Shown here: piece by piece, positions 34,571 through 43,689 of the stretch
Position numbering within the stretch: the stretch's first letter is position 1
Layout of the letters: the number at the start of each line of letters is the position of its first letter
Notes under the pieces: model-generated
What the model was told of the DNA's origin: nothing
Database searches by the model: none
Seen by the model: the letters and a program-made list of their open reading frames with translations, nothing else
From: Streptomyces mobaraensis
Lineage (GTDB): Bacteria > Actinomycetota > Actinomycetes > Streptomycetales > Streptomycetaceae
Direction of reading: 5' to 3'
DNA length: 64,000 nucleotides
Assembly (NCBI RefSeq): GCF_020099395.1
Contig: NZ_CP083590.1
Coordinates: 2,418,001-2,482,000 of the forward strand
Position numbers and translations under genes: made by a program

Positions 34571-37462
34571 TCAGCCGCAGTTGCCGGCCGGGCGGTGCCG
34601 GGTCACCAGGTCGGTGTAGCCGGTGGTCGCGTCGGTCCACACCACGCGGGTGCCGGAGTCCGCCGCGCCGCCCAGCTGCTCACCGCGGTTGCAGGAGACC
34701 CGGCCCTTGCGGGCGCCGTCCGGCGAGAACTGCCACAGCTTGGACAGCGTCTCGTTGCGGTACTGGGTGTCCGGGGTCTGCGCCAGGACGGTCACCGCCT
34801 CGTCGGAGGCGGTGAGCAGGACGCCGCGCAGCGCGTCCTTGCCCGTCGCCGGGCTGATGTCGACGACGTTCCCGCCGTCCAGGTCCGCCCGGCGCACCGC
34901 GGTCAGCCCGGTCTCGTAGTCCGGCGTGCTCAGCCAGAAGACGTGCTTGCCGGTGATCGCGGTCGGGCCGGCCTCGGGCGCTGCGTCGGTCAGCTTGACC
35001 GTGGTCCGGGCGCCGGTGGCGACGTCCAGGATCCCGACGTCGTTCCGGTACGCGCCGTCGACGCGGTGCTCGTCGGCGAAGGCGATTCGGCCGTTGTGCA
35101 GCGAGGGGTAGTTGGTGCGGTTGAAACGGCCGGTGCCCGCGGAGGGCGGGATGCGGACCGGTTCGTCGTCCTGGCCCATCCGGAGGTACGCCGCCGCGGT
35201 GTAGCCGCGCCGCCCGTGCAGTTCGAAGGCGACCGTCTTGCCCTCGACCGCCAGCGAGGTGAAGCGGTAGCGGCTGGTGGCGAGCACCTTGACCGGCCCG
35301 CCGGCCAGCGGCCGGGCCAGCAGCTGGATGTCCCGGCCCTTGTACGCCATCCAGACCACCGTCTTGCCGTCGGTGACCGGGTCGACGTGGAAGCGGCCGT
35401 CGTTGGGGCTGATCAGCTTGGGCGCGCCGGTGCCGTCGGTGCGGCCGGCCCAGACGGAGTACGCCTCGGTGCCGTCGTCGTTGGACTTGGACGCGGCCCA
35501 CCAGCCGCCGCCCGCGCCCGCGCGGCTCTCGTTGGTGTTGACCTTGCCCAGCAGCTGGTCGGAGTCCACGCCCATGGCGAGTTCCCAGCCGGGGACGATG
35601 CCGTGGGCGTTGAACGAGCGCTCGACGGTCCGCAGTTGGGCGTCGGTGACCTTGAGGTCCTTGGCCGCGGCGAGCACGGCGTTCCGGCCCTCGGTGAAGC
35701 CGTCCAGCGGGGTCATGTACTCGGTGAGCGCCTTGTAGACGATCTTGTCGGCGAGCGTCTTGTCCAGGTCCTGGCGGATGTCCCACAGGGCGCCGGAGAA
35801 GATCGTCGAGTTGAGGTGCACCCCGCCGTTGTCGGTGCCGAAGCCGACGCCGAGGAAGGACTTGGAGGTGGTCCTCCCGTCGTTGAGGTCCCGGAACGCG
35901 CAGTCGCGCGGCGACTTGGTGCGGCACAGGGACTCGCCGAGCAGGCCGGAGTCGGGGTCGTCCATGGCGATGCCGCGGGCGTCGTTCTTGATGGCGTTGC
36001 CGAAGTAGTCGGCGATGGCCTCGTTCATGGCGCCCGACTGGCCGGCGTAGACGAGGTCCGCGGAGTTCTCGACGACGCCGTGGGTCATCTCATGGCCGAC
36101 GACGTCCAGGCCGGCGGAGAGCGGCCGGTACTCGGCGTCGCCGTTGCCGTACACCATCTTGGTGCCGTCCCAGAAGGCGTTGACGTACGGCATGCCCCAG
36201 TAGCTCACGCCCACCAGGGACTTGATGGCCATGCCGCGGCCGTTGAGGCTGTTCCGGTTGTGCACGGTCCGGTAGTAGTCGTAGACCTTGCCGGCGGCCC
36301 AGTGCGCGTCGACCGCGCCCGACTCGGTGGCGTCCTTGCCGAACGCCGGGCCGGCGGAGCCGAACTCCTTGACGCCCTCGGGCCAGGTGCCGGAGGTCTC
36401 GTCGACGGACTTGCCGCGGGCGTCCCAGGTGGACAGCTCGTTCTTGGTGCTGTCGCGCATCCGGGAGAGGTCGCGCATCACGTACTCGTTGCGCTCCGCG
36501 TCCTTGGTGACCTGGAGGTCCACCGACTTGCCGTCGAGCCGGACGCCGGTGCCGGTGGCGCCGTCCTGCGGCCCGTCGGCCGCCGCCGCGCTCCGCCGCG
36601 CGGTGGTACGGGAGGCGTCGGCGGCCCTGCCCTTGCCCGCGTCGGCGCCCGGCGCGCCGAACGTCTTGATGGCGCTGTACTGGAGGACCGGGTAGCCGGA
36701 CCTGGCGTCGATGTACACCTCCTGCAGCACCGGCCGGCCGGTGGCCGGGTCGGCGCCGCGCACGGTGACGTGCTGGGTGAGGACGCCCTCGCCCTTGGGC
36801 AGCACGACCAGGCCGCGGGCGGTGCCGGTGAGCGGGGGCGCCTTCTCGGCGTCGTCCGCGCTCTTCCGCGGTCCGGCCGCCCGCTGCGCGGCGAGCCGGT
36901 CCTCGGTGGCGCCGACGGCCCGTTCGACGGCCAGTTCGGCGTCGACGTCGGGGGTCGTGGCGGTCTTCAGCCCGGTGAAGTACTGGCCGGAGGTACCGGT
37001 GACGACGCGTTTGCCGTCCTTGTGCTCCATCCGCACGACGTACTGGCCGCCCAGGACCTCCACGCCCCGGTGCCGCTGCTGGAGCCGGACCGTCTCGGCC
37101 GTCCCCGAGCTCAGGGTCTGCACCGGCCGCAGGTCGCGGCCCGGGTCGGCGATGCGGTAGCGGCTCTTCTTCTCCGCGAGGTGGCCGCGGGCCGCGTCGG
37201 CGGGGCTGCCGCTCGCGGCGGCCGGCTCACGGATGCCCCGGACCAGGGCCGGGGTCGCGGTCTTGCCCGCCGGGATCACCTGGCCGGGGCCGTCCGCCGA
37301 CTTCCCCGGGTCGGCGTGGGCAGGGACCGCCGAGACGACGAGTGCGGCGGCGCCGATCAGCGCCGCCGCACCCGATATGCCGCTCTGTGCTCTGCTGGTT
37401 CTCGATGCTCTGCCGGTTCTCGATCTGCCGGCTCTGCCTGAACGTGCTCCGGTACTGCGCAA
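34571..37462 (-). CDS. Secreted M4 (thermolysin-like) metalloprotease with C-terminal propeller-like domain
   Basis: The 963-residue protein has a signal peptide (about 20-48, ending VPAHA), an FTP/PepSY propeptide (about 60-300), the M4 catalytic domain with zinc motif HEMTH (H457-H461) and third ligand in GAMNEAIADYFG, and a C-terminal part of about 300 residues with repeated beta-strand units (KTVVWMAYKGRDIQLL, KHVFWLSTPDYETG) like a TolB-type propeller. The start is TTG at 37462 behind GAGGGGGAG. The N-terminal TGRASRT segment comes from a short DNA tandem repeat. It is likely an extracellular protease of vegetative or late growth. Confidence 0.9.
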   Translation of the reverse strand: MRSTGARSGRAGRSRTGRASRTSRAQSGISGAAALIGAAALVVSAVPAHADPGKSADGPGQVIPAGKTATPALVRGIREPAAASGSPADAARGHLAEKKSRYRIADPGRDLRPVQTLSSGTAETVRLQQRHRGVEVLGGQYVVRMEHKDGKRVVTGTSGQYFTGLKTATTPDVDAELAVERAVGATEDRLAAQRAAGPRKSADDAEKAPPLTGTARGLVVLPKGEGVLTQHVTVRGADPATGRPVLQEVYIDARSGYPVLQYSAIKTFGAPGADAGKGRAADASRTTARRSAAAADGPQDGATGTGVRLDGKSVDLQVTKDAERNEYVMRDLSRMRDSTKNELSTWDARGKSVDETSGTWPEGVKEFGSAGPAFGKDATESGAVDAHWAAGKVYDYYRTVHNRNSLNGRGMAIKSLVGVSYWGMPYVNAFWDGTKMVYGNGDAEYRPLSAGLDVVGHEMTHGVVENSADLVYAGQSGAMNEAIADYFGNAIKNDARGIAMDDPDSGLLGESLCRTKSPRDCAFRDLNDGRTTSKSFLGVGFGTDNGGVHLNSTIFSGALWDIRQDLDKTLADKIVYKALTEYMTPLDGFTEGRNAVLAAAKDLKVTDAQLRTVERSFNAHGIVPGWELAMGVDSDQLLGKVNTNESRAGAGGGWWAASKSNDDGTEAYSVWAGRTDGTGAPKLISPNDGRFHVDPVTDGKTVVWMAYKGRDIQLLARPLAGGPVKVLATSRYRFTSLAVEGKTVAFELHGRRGYTAAAYLRMGQDDEPVRIPPSAGTGRFNRTNYPSLHNGRIAFADEHRVDGAYRNDVGILDVATGARTTVKLTDAAPEAGPTAITGKHVFWLSTPDYETGLTAVRRADLDGGNVVDISPATGKDALRGVLLTASDEAVTVLAQTPDTQYRNETLSKLWQFSPDGARKGRVSCNRGEQLGGAADSGTRVVWTDATTGYTDLVTRHRPAGNCG

Positions 37463-37745
37463 GGTCTCCCCCTCGGTACGCGCCGGACGGTCGAACCGCT
37501 CCACTCGGTGGGCCGCTTCGACCCGGTGGGACTGCTTCAGGGCAGGGACATGCAAGCGGCAGCCGGGCGGCCGGACAATGGGGAGGGGTATTCCACGGGC
37601 ACTTTTCGGCCGGTGCGCGGAGGGGGTCCGGGCGGGGCCGGCGGGGGCGGAACTCTCGCCTCCGGTGGCGGAGTTGCCGACTCCGCCGTCATTTCCCCGC
37701 CGGAACCACCTCTTCCGCAGGAGAACACGCGTCTCCGGCGCCGAC

Positions 37746-38045
37746 TCACGCCACGCGCACGGTGTCCACGAGGCGTGAGAAGTCGTCCCGGCCCTGCCCC
37801 TCGGCGATGGCCCGGCGGGCGACGGCGAGCGCCGCGTCCAGGACGCCAGTGTCCAGCCCGCGCGCGGCCGCGGCGTGAACGATGTGCTCGATGCCGGGCG
37901 CGACGGAGGTGACGTTCGAGACGTCGCCGGGGTGGCTGTCCGCGTCGGCCCGCTCCGCGTACACCGGCACCACCTGTCCCAACAGTGACACGATCCCCTG
38001 GGTGTACGACGGGAGTTGAGCGGCCGGATCGACCAGTAGGGACTT
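37746..38045 (-). pseudogene. C-terminal remnant of an imine-reductase-like oxidoreductase
   Basis: About 100 codons encode LPSYTQGIVSLLGQVVPVYA, SNVTSVAPGIEHIVHAAAAR and DDFSRLVDTVRVA, the helical C-terminal domain of NAD(P)-dependent imine reductase-type enzymes. The same pattern occurs in the intact paralogue at 47442-48317 (AAIEHLVHASEARG). The N-terminal Rossmann half is absent: upstream lies the divergent LysE gene. No start or ribosome site fits, so this is a gene fragment left by a rearrangement. Confidence 0.7.
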
Positions 38046-38133
38046 GAGCCCCGGAGAGCGGACGGCGGAGGCGGCACAGGTTGCGGGTACGACCCGCTGG
38101 CGTCCCTCCAGCCCCTTGCCGCACGATGACCCC

Positions 38134-38766
38134 ATGTTCACCACCCTCATCGCCTTCCTCGGCGCATGCACCCTGATCGCGGCCTCCCCCGGGCCCGGCA
38201 CCATGCTGATCATCCGCAAGTCGCTGCAGAGCCGGCGGGCGGGCTTCATGACGGTGCTCGGCAACGAGACCGGCGTCTTCGTCTGGGGCCTGGCCGCCGC
38301 GTTCGGCCTGACGGCGCTGCTGGCGGCGTCCGAGGTGGCGTACGACGTGATGCGGATCGTCGGGGCCGTGGTGCTGGTGACGTTCGGGGTCAGGACGCTG
38401 CTGGAGGTGCGGCGCGGGACCGGGAAGGCGGAGGTGCCGGGTGCCGCGCAGGCCGGGGAGGAGGAACGTTCCGGCTGGTCCTCGTACCGGGCGGGCCTGG
38501 TGTGCAACCTGGCGAACCCGAAGGCCGCGGTGTTCGCGATGTCGTTCCTGCCGCAGTTCGTGCCGGACGGGGTGCCGCATCTGCCGGCGATGGTGGCGCT
38601 CGCCGCGATCTGGGCGGTGTTCGAGGTGGGGTACTACGGGGTGTATGTGTGGTTCGTCGGCCGGATGCGGGCGGTCATCTCGCGGGAGCGGGTGCGCAGG
38701 CGGCTGGAACTGGCGTCGGGCGGTGTGCTGGTGGCACTGGGCGTGCGGATGGCCGTCGAAGGCTGA
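38134..38766 (+). CDS. LysE/RhtB family amino-acid exporter
   Basis: The 210-residue membrane protein starts MFTTLIAFLGACTLIAASPGPG, with the family motif SPGPG in the first helix. It has about six membrane segments, and NLANPKAAVFAMSFLPQF is the second family signature. It exports amino acids or related small metabolites; the substrate is unknown. The start ATG at 38134 has no ribosome site, and a CACGAT lies six bases upstream, so the message may be leaderless. Divergent fragment upstream; convergent lamin-tail gene downstream. Confidence 0.9.
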   Translation: MFTTLIAFLGACTLIAASPGPGTMLIIRKSLQSRRAGFMTVLGNETGVFVWGLAAAFGLTALLAASEVAYDVMRIVGAVVLVTFGVRTLLEVRRGTGKAEVPGAAQAGEEERSGWSSYRAGLVCNLANPKAAVFAMSFLPQFVPDGVPHLPAMVALAAIWAVFEVGYYGVYVWFVGRMRAVISRERVRRRLELASGGVLVALGVRMAVEG

Positions 38767-38767
38767 G

Positions 38768-38812
38768 CCGGGGTTCCGCCGCCGGCCCGGGAGGCAGGCG
38801 GCGGAACCCCGG
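38768..38812. terminator. Bidirectional hairpin after the LysE gene
   Basis: CCGGGGTTCCGCCGCC (38768-38783) pairs perfectly over 16 bp with 38797-38812. It begins 2 bp past the LysE stop and ends 13 bp before the stop of the converging lamin-tail gene. Confidence 0.8.
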
Positions 38813-38824
38813 TACTCGGACCGG

Positions 38825-39277
38825 TCAGCGACGGCCCCAGGAGGCGGTGGCGACGGTGCGGCCGGCGGCGTCCCGCAGGGTGGCCTTGTCCCTGTCGTTG
38901 TTCCAGACGTAGGCGCGACGGTTCTGGTACACGTCGGCGGCGCTGTCGCGGCCGGTGCCGGTGTGCACGCGGACGGAGGCGTGGGCGGCGAGGCGCAGCG
39001 TGCCGAAGCGGTAGGTGTGGCGCTCGTTGTCGGTGAGCGTCCAGCGGCTGAGGTCCACGGCCTTCTTGCCGGTGTTGGTGACGGTGACCCACTCGACGTT
39101 CAGGCTCCGGTTCGAGCGGTCGTCGCGCCCCGGGCTGTCGTACTGGATCTTGCCGAACGCGACGGTCGGGCGAGCGGCCACGCTCTGCTCCGCCGCCACC
39201 GCCGCGGGCACGACGGCGGACGCCAGCACCGCGCCACAGGCGGCGGTGACGACCAGGCGGGCTATGGATCGCGACAA
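38825..39277 (-). CDS. Secreted lamin-tail domain protein
   Basis: The 150-residue protein has a signal peptide (about 1-29, ACGAVLASAVVPAAVAAEQ) and one lamin-tail domain (about 40-150): IQYDSPGRDDRSNRSLNVEW, VTNTGKKAVDLSRWTLTD, HTYRFGTLRLAAHASVRV, VWNNDRDKATLRDAAG. Such Ig-like domains are seen in extracellular proteins that bind the wall or ligands. The start is TTG at 39277 with AGAGG upstream. No enzymatic residues are seen. Confidence 0.88.
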   Translation of the reverse strand: MSRSIARLVVTAACGAVLASAVVPAAVAAEQSVAARPTVAFGKIQYDSPGRDDRSNRSLNVEWVTVTNTGKKAVDLSRWTLTDNERHTYRFGTLRLAAHASVRVHTGTGRDSAADVYQNRRAYVWNNDRDKATLRDAAGRTVATASWGRR

Positions 39278-39582
39278 GGGAACCTCTGCTTTCCGGCCCG
39301 GCGGCCCGGCGGGGGCCGCCGCGACCACGGCTGCGCGCCCGACGGCCGCCGGGCTCGCCCTACCTTCGCGCGGAGGCGTCCGCTCCGGGAAAAGGACGGG
39401 TACTGCTGTGACGCAGTTCTCACGCTCCCGTGACACCCCGCCGGCCTCAGGGCCTCGCGGCGGGCTCACGCCTCGGACCGGCCACGAACGTCGCTCCGGC
39501 GCGCCCCACCGGGCCGCGTCCGCCCGGGATTTGTGATCATTAAACGCCCCGGGCCCGCCGCGTGTGAGAGGGGTGACCCCTG
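39278..39582. other. Divergent promoter region between the lamin-tail and Vat-like genes
   Basis: 305 bp without a gene. On the plus strand TTTGTGATCATTAAACG (near 39530-39547) is the only A+T-rich stretch and probably holds the Vat-like gene promoter. A GAGAGGGGTGA ribosome site precedes its ATG. Nothing specific is seen for the lamin-tail gene. Confidence 0.4.
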
Positions 39583-40257
39583 ATGCCACCTGTTCCGCCT
39601 GTTCCGCCTGTTCCACCCGTTCCCGCCGACCCCACCGTGCTCCACCCGATGCCCGGCCAGCCCCGGGTGGTGCTGCTGAAGCCGCTGGTGACCTCGCCGT
39701 TGATCGAGGTCGGGGAGTTCTCGTACTACGACGACCCCGACGACCCGACGGCCTTCGAGACCCGGAACGTGCTGTACCACTACGGCCCGGAGAAGCTGGT
39801 CATCGGCAGGTTCTGCGCCCTGGGCGAGGGGACCCGGTTCGTGATGAACGGCGCCAACCACCGGATGGACGGCCCCTCGACGTTCCCCTTCCCCATCATG
39901 GGCGGATCCTGGGCCGACCACGTCGACCTGATCACCGGACTGCCCGGCCGCGGTGACACCGTGGTCGGGAACGACGTCTGGTTCGGCTACCGCTCGCTGG
40001 TGATGCCCGGCGTCCGGATCGGGCACGGGGCGATCGTCGCCTCGGGGTCGGTCGTGGTCGACGACGTACCGGACTTCGCCGTCGTCGGCGGCAACCCGGC
40101 CAAGGTCATCCGGTACCGGTACGCGCCCGAGGACATCGCCCGGCTGCTGGACATCGCCTGGTGGGACTGGCCGGTGGAGCACATCACGCGGCACGTCAGG
40201 ACCATCATGTCCGGCACGCTCGACGAACTGGAGGCGGCGACTCCGGGCCGTGGTTAG
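39583..40257 (+). CDS. Vat-like xenobiotic O-acetyltransferase (hexapeptide repeat)
   Basis: The 224-residue protein belongs to the CatB/Vat left-handed beta-helix acetyltransferases, which use acetyl-CoA. The catalytic His candidate is in GANHRMDG. The hexapeptide coil is VVGNDVWFGYRSLVMPGVRIGHGAIVASGSVVV, and the trimer end is VVGGNPAKVIRYRY. The closest functional type is streptogramin A acetyltransferase, but chloramphenicol or other substrates are possible. The N-terminus is a PPV-repeat (PPVPPVPPVPPVPADP) coded by a 9-bp tandem repeat. ATG at 39583 follows GAGAGGGG. It could confer antibiotic self-resistance; not proven. Confidence 0.85.
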   Translation: MPPVPPVPPVPPVPADPTVLHPMPGQPRVVLLKPLVTSPLIEVGEFSYYDDPDDPTAFETRNVLYHYGPEKLVIGRFCALGEGTRFVMNGANHRMDGPSTFPFPIMGGSWADHVDLITGLPGRGDTVVGNDVWFGYRSLVMPGVRIGHGAIVASGSVVVDDVPDFAVVGGNPAKVIRYRYAPEDIARLLDIAWWDWPVEHITRHVRTIMSGTLDELEAATPGRG

Positions 40258-40358
40258 GGATTCGGCGACCGGGGCCGGGAGGCCGCGCGGCTCCCCGTCC
40301 CGGCCGGAGCCTCCGTCGAGTCCGGAACCCGCGCTCCGTCACGCGTCGGCGGGGCCGC

Positions 40359-40619
40359 CTACTCGGCCGGCTCGGTGACGAACGTTCCCTTGGCGGGCAG
40401 CGTCACCAGCAAGCCCCGCTCCCGCAGTTCCTGGATGGCTCGCCGAACGGTACCGATGGCCACGCGGTACTCCTCCGCCAGGTCCCGCTCCCCCGCCAGC
40501 CTGGCGCCCGGTCTGAGTTCACCCGCGACGATGCGAGCCGCGATGTGGTCGGCGACCTGCATGTAGACGTAGACCGCTTTGGTCGGGTCGATGGACGCCG
40601 CGCCCTGCTCACCTGCCAT
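40359..40619 (-). CDS. Small GntR-type regulator
   Basis: The 86-residue protein is little more than a GntR winged helix: VYVYMQVADHIAARIVAGEL, ERDLAEEYRVAIGTVRRAIQ, ELRERGLLVTLPAKGTFV. It has no effector domain. The start is ATG at 40619; a TATGTT ends seven bases upstream, so the transcript is probably leaderless. An alternative ATG lies 12 bases earlier. It is adjacent to a methyltransferase transcribed in the opposite direction, 131 bp away. Confidence 0.85.
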   Translation of the reverse strand: MAGEQGAASIDPTKAVYVYMQVADHIAARIVAGELRPGARLAGERDLAEEYRVAIGTVRRAIQELRERGLLVTLPAKGTFVTEPAE

Positions 40620-40750
40620 GGCAGTCAACATAGAGCAAGGAAGCGCTACACGGGCGGCACGGCGATGCCCGGGAGGGCGCCGCGCGCCGGGACAGGCGGC
40701 GGGCGACTGATCTGACACCGCCCTTAGCGACCGCCTCGTAGAGTGCCGCC

Positions 40751-41587
40751 ATGACGCGCAGCGACAACGACCGGCCCGGCGAGCCGGACCGCGCCCGGCG
40801 GGCGGTCTTCGGCGAGGCCGCCGAGGAGTACGACGCCGCCCGGCCGGGATATCCGGCGCAACTCTTCGCCGACGTGCTGGAGTTCGCGCGGCCCGGCACG
40901 GAAGGGGACGTCGAGGCGCTGGAGGTCGGCGCGGGCACCGGAAAGGCGACGCTGGCGTTCGCCGCGCTCGGCGTCTCGGTGACGGCGATCGAGCCGGACC
41001 CGCGCATGGCCGCCATCCTGGCCCGGCACCGCGCCGACCGCCCCGGAATCACCGTGCACCCGGGCGAGTTCGAGACCTGGGACCCCGCCGGCCGCCGCTT
41101 CGACCTTCTCTTCTCCGCCCAGGCGTGGCACTGGGTCGATCCGGAAGTGCGCTGGTCGCGCGCCCGTTCCGTACTCCGCCCCGGCGGCGCGCTCGCCCTC
41201 TTCTGGAACGACTGGTACGTCACCGACGAGCCCCTGCGACAGAAACTCGTCGCCGTCCACGACCGCTTCCTCCCCGCACGCCCCCCGCACTCGATCCTCG
41301 ACGAGCAACCCCGCGAGTCCGTCCGCGACGAGCACGCCTGGGTGACCGCGGAACTCCGCGCGGACCCCGGCTTCACCGACCTCGGTCACCGCCTCTACTC
41401 CACGACGCACGAACGCTCCACCACCGGCATCACGGCCCTGCTGACGTCCCTGTCCTTCTACCGCGCCCAGCCGGAGGACACCCGCCGCAGCCTGCTCGCG
41501 GAAGTCGCCCGAACCGTCGACGCCCACGGCGGACGCGTCGGCCTGACGACGCAGTCGGTGCTGTTCCTGGCCCGGACACGGAGCTGA
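40751..41587 (+). CDS. Class I SAM-dependent methyltransferase
   Basis: The 278-residue protein has the SAM motif ALEVGAGTGKATLAFAALG (about 57-75), the acidic loop VTAIEPDP, and FDLLFSAQAWHWVDP. The substrate is unknown; small-molecule acceptors are common for this group. TAGAGT (40739-40744) ends six bases before the ATG, so the message looks leaderless. It is divergent from the small GntR gene, which may regulate it, and convergent with a Uma2 gene. Confidence 0.88.
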   Translation: MTRSDNDRPGEPDRARRAVFGEAAEEYDAARPGYPAQLFADVLEFARPGTEGDVEALEVGAGTGKATLAFAALGVSVTAIEPDPRMAAILARHRADRPGITVHPGEFETWDPAGRRFDLLFSAQAWHWVDPEVRWSRARSVLRPGGALALFWNDWYVTDEPLRQKLVAVHDRFLPARPPHSILDEQPRESVRDEHAWVTAELRADPGFTDLGHRLYSTTHERSTTGITALLTSLSFYRAQPEDTRRSLLAEVARTVDAHGGRVGLTTQSVLFLARTRS

Positions 41588-41606
41588 GGCGGCCGGGCCG
41601 CTCCGG

Positions 41607-42158
41607 TCACTCGTGGGCGAACTCGGCGGAGTCCAGCACGAGTCCGACGACCGTGCCCGCGAGGTCGACCGGATCGCCGAACTTCACGGCGGGCTCCAGG
41701 CGGTACGCCCCGCCCTCGGGGTCCGTGCAGACGTGGCAGAGTCCCGTGTACGGGTCGACGATCAGGAGGACCGGGACTCCGGCGGCCGCGTAGGCGTCCT
41801 TTTTGGGCCCGTAGTCGTTGCGTGCGGTGTCCTTCGAGATGACCTCGGCGACGAAGGCGACGTCCTGGTACTTCCAACGGCCCTTGGCGTTCTTCTCCGC
41901 GCCTTCCTTGAGGAGAACGACATCGGCGGCGAAACCGTTCAGGTGGCCGGGGAAGTCGATGCGGACGTCCGACAGCAGCCGGCGGCGGGGGTACCTCGCG
42001 CGGAGCTGCTCGACGACGTTGGCGGTGAGGTCCCAGTGGTTGTCCCGTTGCGGCCAGAAACAGACCGCTCCCCCGACGACCTCCACCTTCCAGCCCTCGG
42101 GCACGGGCATGCGTTCAAGCCATGCGAACAGCGTGTCCAGACTCAACCCGTCGGTCAC
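41607..42158 (-). CDS. Uma2 family (DUF820) putative endonuclease
   Basis: The 183-residue protein has a PD-(D/E)XK-like core as in Uma2 proteins: VEVVGGAVCFWPQRDNHWD, DVRIDFPG, AADVVLLKEG, FVAEVISKDTARNDYGPKKDAYAAAGVPVLLIVDP. Conserved Asp, Glu and Lys are present in the order expected. Cellular role is not known for the family. The start is GTG at 42158 with GAGAGGAG upstream. No XRE partner is adjacent, unlike the second Uma2 gene in the window. Confidence 0.85.
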   Translation of the reverse strand: MTDGLSLDTLFAWLERMPVPEGWKVEVVGGAVCFWPQRDNHWDLTANVVEQLRARYPRRRLLSDVRIDFPGHLNGFAADVVLLKEGAEKNAKGRWKYQDVAFVAEVISKDTARNDYGPKKDAYAAAGVPVLLIVDPYTGLCHVCTDPEGGAYRLEPAVKFGDPVDLAGTVVGLVLDSAEFAHE

Positions 42159-42371
42159 CGTGTGCTCCTCTCCCCCGCCGCCGCGCGGCGCGGGCGGCCG
42201 CGGGGTACAACGCGGCGCACGGCGCCCCGGCACGCCCCGCCCGGCGAGAGCCGCGTCACTCGTCCACCGCGCCACGCGTCCACCGCCCCCGTCCGCCCTC
42301 CCGCACACCGCTCAGCGCCGTCGTCGCACAGCCGCTACCGTCGGCTCCACCGCACCGACCGAGGAGGAGCC

Positions 42372-42731
42372 ATGCGCCCAGCAGACGGCGGACAGCCGTC
42401 CGAACTCGTCCCACGCCCGGGCACGACCGTTTCCGCGCTCGGTGCCGCACTCGCCCGGGTGGCTCCCTCCCGTCTGACCGAGTTCCGGGCAGGCCTCCAC
42501 GCGGCCCTGACCGCCGCCGCGCAAGACGGCTCGTCCCAGCCGGTCCGGTTCTTCCGGACCACATGGGCCACCGAGATCGAGATCGAGCGCCGGCCGGCTC
42601 TGGCCGTCCGCTACCGGGCGGCGCTGGACGCGGCCAACACTCTCGACCGCGACGACCCCCGCTGGCGTGCCGCCATGGACACCTGCCTGGCGCTGTACCA
42701 GGAGGCCCGTTCCGCGGCGACCGGCGAGTGA
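42372..42731 (+). CDS. Small hypothetical protein (DUF6247-like)
   Basis: The 119-residue protein starts MRPADGGQPSELVPRPG, has an ordered helical second half (RFFRTTWATEIEIERRPALA and DRDDPRWRAAMDTCLALYQEA). ATG at 42372 follows GAGGAGGAG, a very strong site. I believe it resembles DUF6247 proteins, but this rests on memory. It is divergent from the Uma2 gene and convergent with an MBL hydrolase. Confidence 0.55.
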   Translation: MRPADGGQPSELVPRPGTTVSALGAALARVAPSRLTEFRAGLHAALTAAAQDGSSQPVRFFRTTWATEIEIERRPALAVRYRAALDAANTLDRDDPRWRAAMDTCLALYQEARSAATGE

Positions 42732-42787
42732 CGTCCGAGGCCGGGAACGGGCCCCGCAGGGCTGCCCCTTACTCGCGGTGCTGCCCC

Positions 42788-43648
42788 CTACTCGTCCACC
42801 GCCTCCCACGCCACCCCGCCGTCCTCCGTCCGGCGGACGCGGCCGAAGGGGACGTCGGCGAAATGGATGCCGAAGCCGAGGGTGTCGGGCTCGGTGAGGC
42901 GGGTGACGAGGTCGTGGCGGAAGGCGGCGGACTGCTGCCCGTCGTGGTCGACGACGGCCGACCAGTCGGGGTGGGCGACCTGGAGGGGCGTGTGCATCGC
43001 GTCGCCGAAGGCGATCAGGCTGCGGCCGCCGCCGGTGATGACATAGGCGGCGTGGCCGACCGTGTGGCCGGGGGTGAACAGGGCCCGGACGCCCGGGAAG
43101 ATCTCCTCGCCGTCGGCGACCGTGCGCACGTCGGTCGCTATGGCGGCGAGGGTCTCCTCCGGCACACCGTGCTCCACCGCGAGGTGCCGCCCCTCCCACT
43201 CCGGCTCCGCGACCAGGTGGGTCACGCCCGCCGCGGTCAACTGGGCGGACCAGCCGATGTGGTCGCGGTGGAAGTGCGTGATGGCGACCGCTTCCAGGGC
43301 GGCGGGCGGGCGGCCGAGGGCGGTGAGGTGGTCGAAGAGGGCGCCGCTCTCGACCCTACCGACGGGGCTGCCGGGCGCGGCCGGCAGCGTGACCGGGCCG
43401 AAGCCGGCGTCGATCAGCAGGGCGCGGTCGCCGTGCTCCACCAGCAGGCCGCCCACGCCGGCCACCAGGTAGCCGTCGGTGTCGAGGTATTCGGGGTGGG
43501 CGGCCCAGTCCTCGTCCGTGGTGGCCGGGAGCCAGCCTCGCGGCGACAGCTGGACGACGCCGTCGGGCACGTAGGTCACCTTGGTGTCACCGAGGTGGAG
43601 GGAACGGATTCCGGCAGGGCGGGTGAGGCGTGCGTCAGTGTTCGTCAC
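42788..43648 (-). CDS. MBL-fold metallo-hydrolase
   Basis: The 286-residue protein has the metal motif THFHRDHIGW, the later histidines in PGHTVGHAAYV, and the Asp of GDAMHTP. It is a lactonase- or esterase-like member of the metallo-beta-lactamase fold; substrate unknown. The start is GTG at 43648. A 15-bp palindrome 42-56 bases upstream may be an operator. It lies downstream of lon on the same strand. Confidence 0.88.
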   Translation of the reverse strand: MTNTDARLTRPAGIRSLHLGDTKVTYVPDGVVQLSPRGWLPATTDEDWAAHPEYLDTDGYLVAGVGGLLVEHGDRALLIDAGFGPVTLPAAPGSPVGRVESGALFDHLTALGRPPAALEAVAITHFHRDHIGWSAQLTAAGVTHLVAEPEWEGRHLAVEHGVPEETLAAIATDVRTVADGEEIFPGVRALFTPGHTVGHAAYVITGGGRSLIAFGDAMHTPLQVAHPDWSAVVDHDGQQSAAFRHDLVTRLTEPDTLGFGIHFADVPFGRVRRTEDGGVAWEAVDE

Positions 43649-43689
43649 GCTACGAACAACAGGCTGTCAGAGCGCGGCATTCCCACGCC

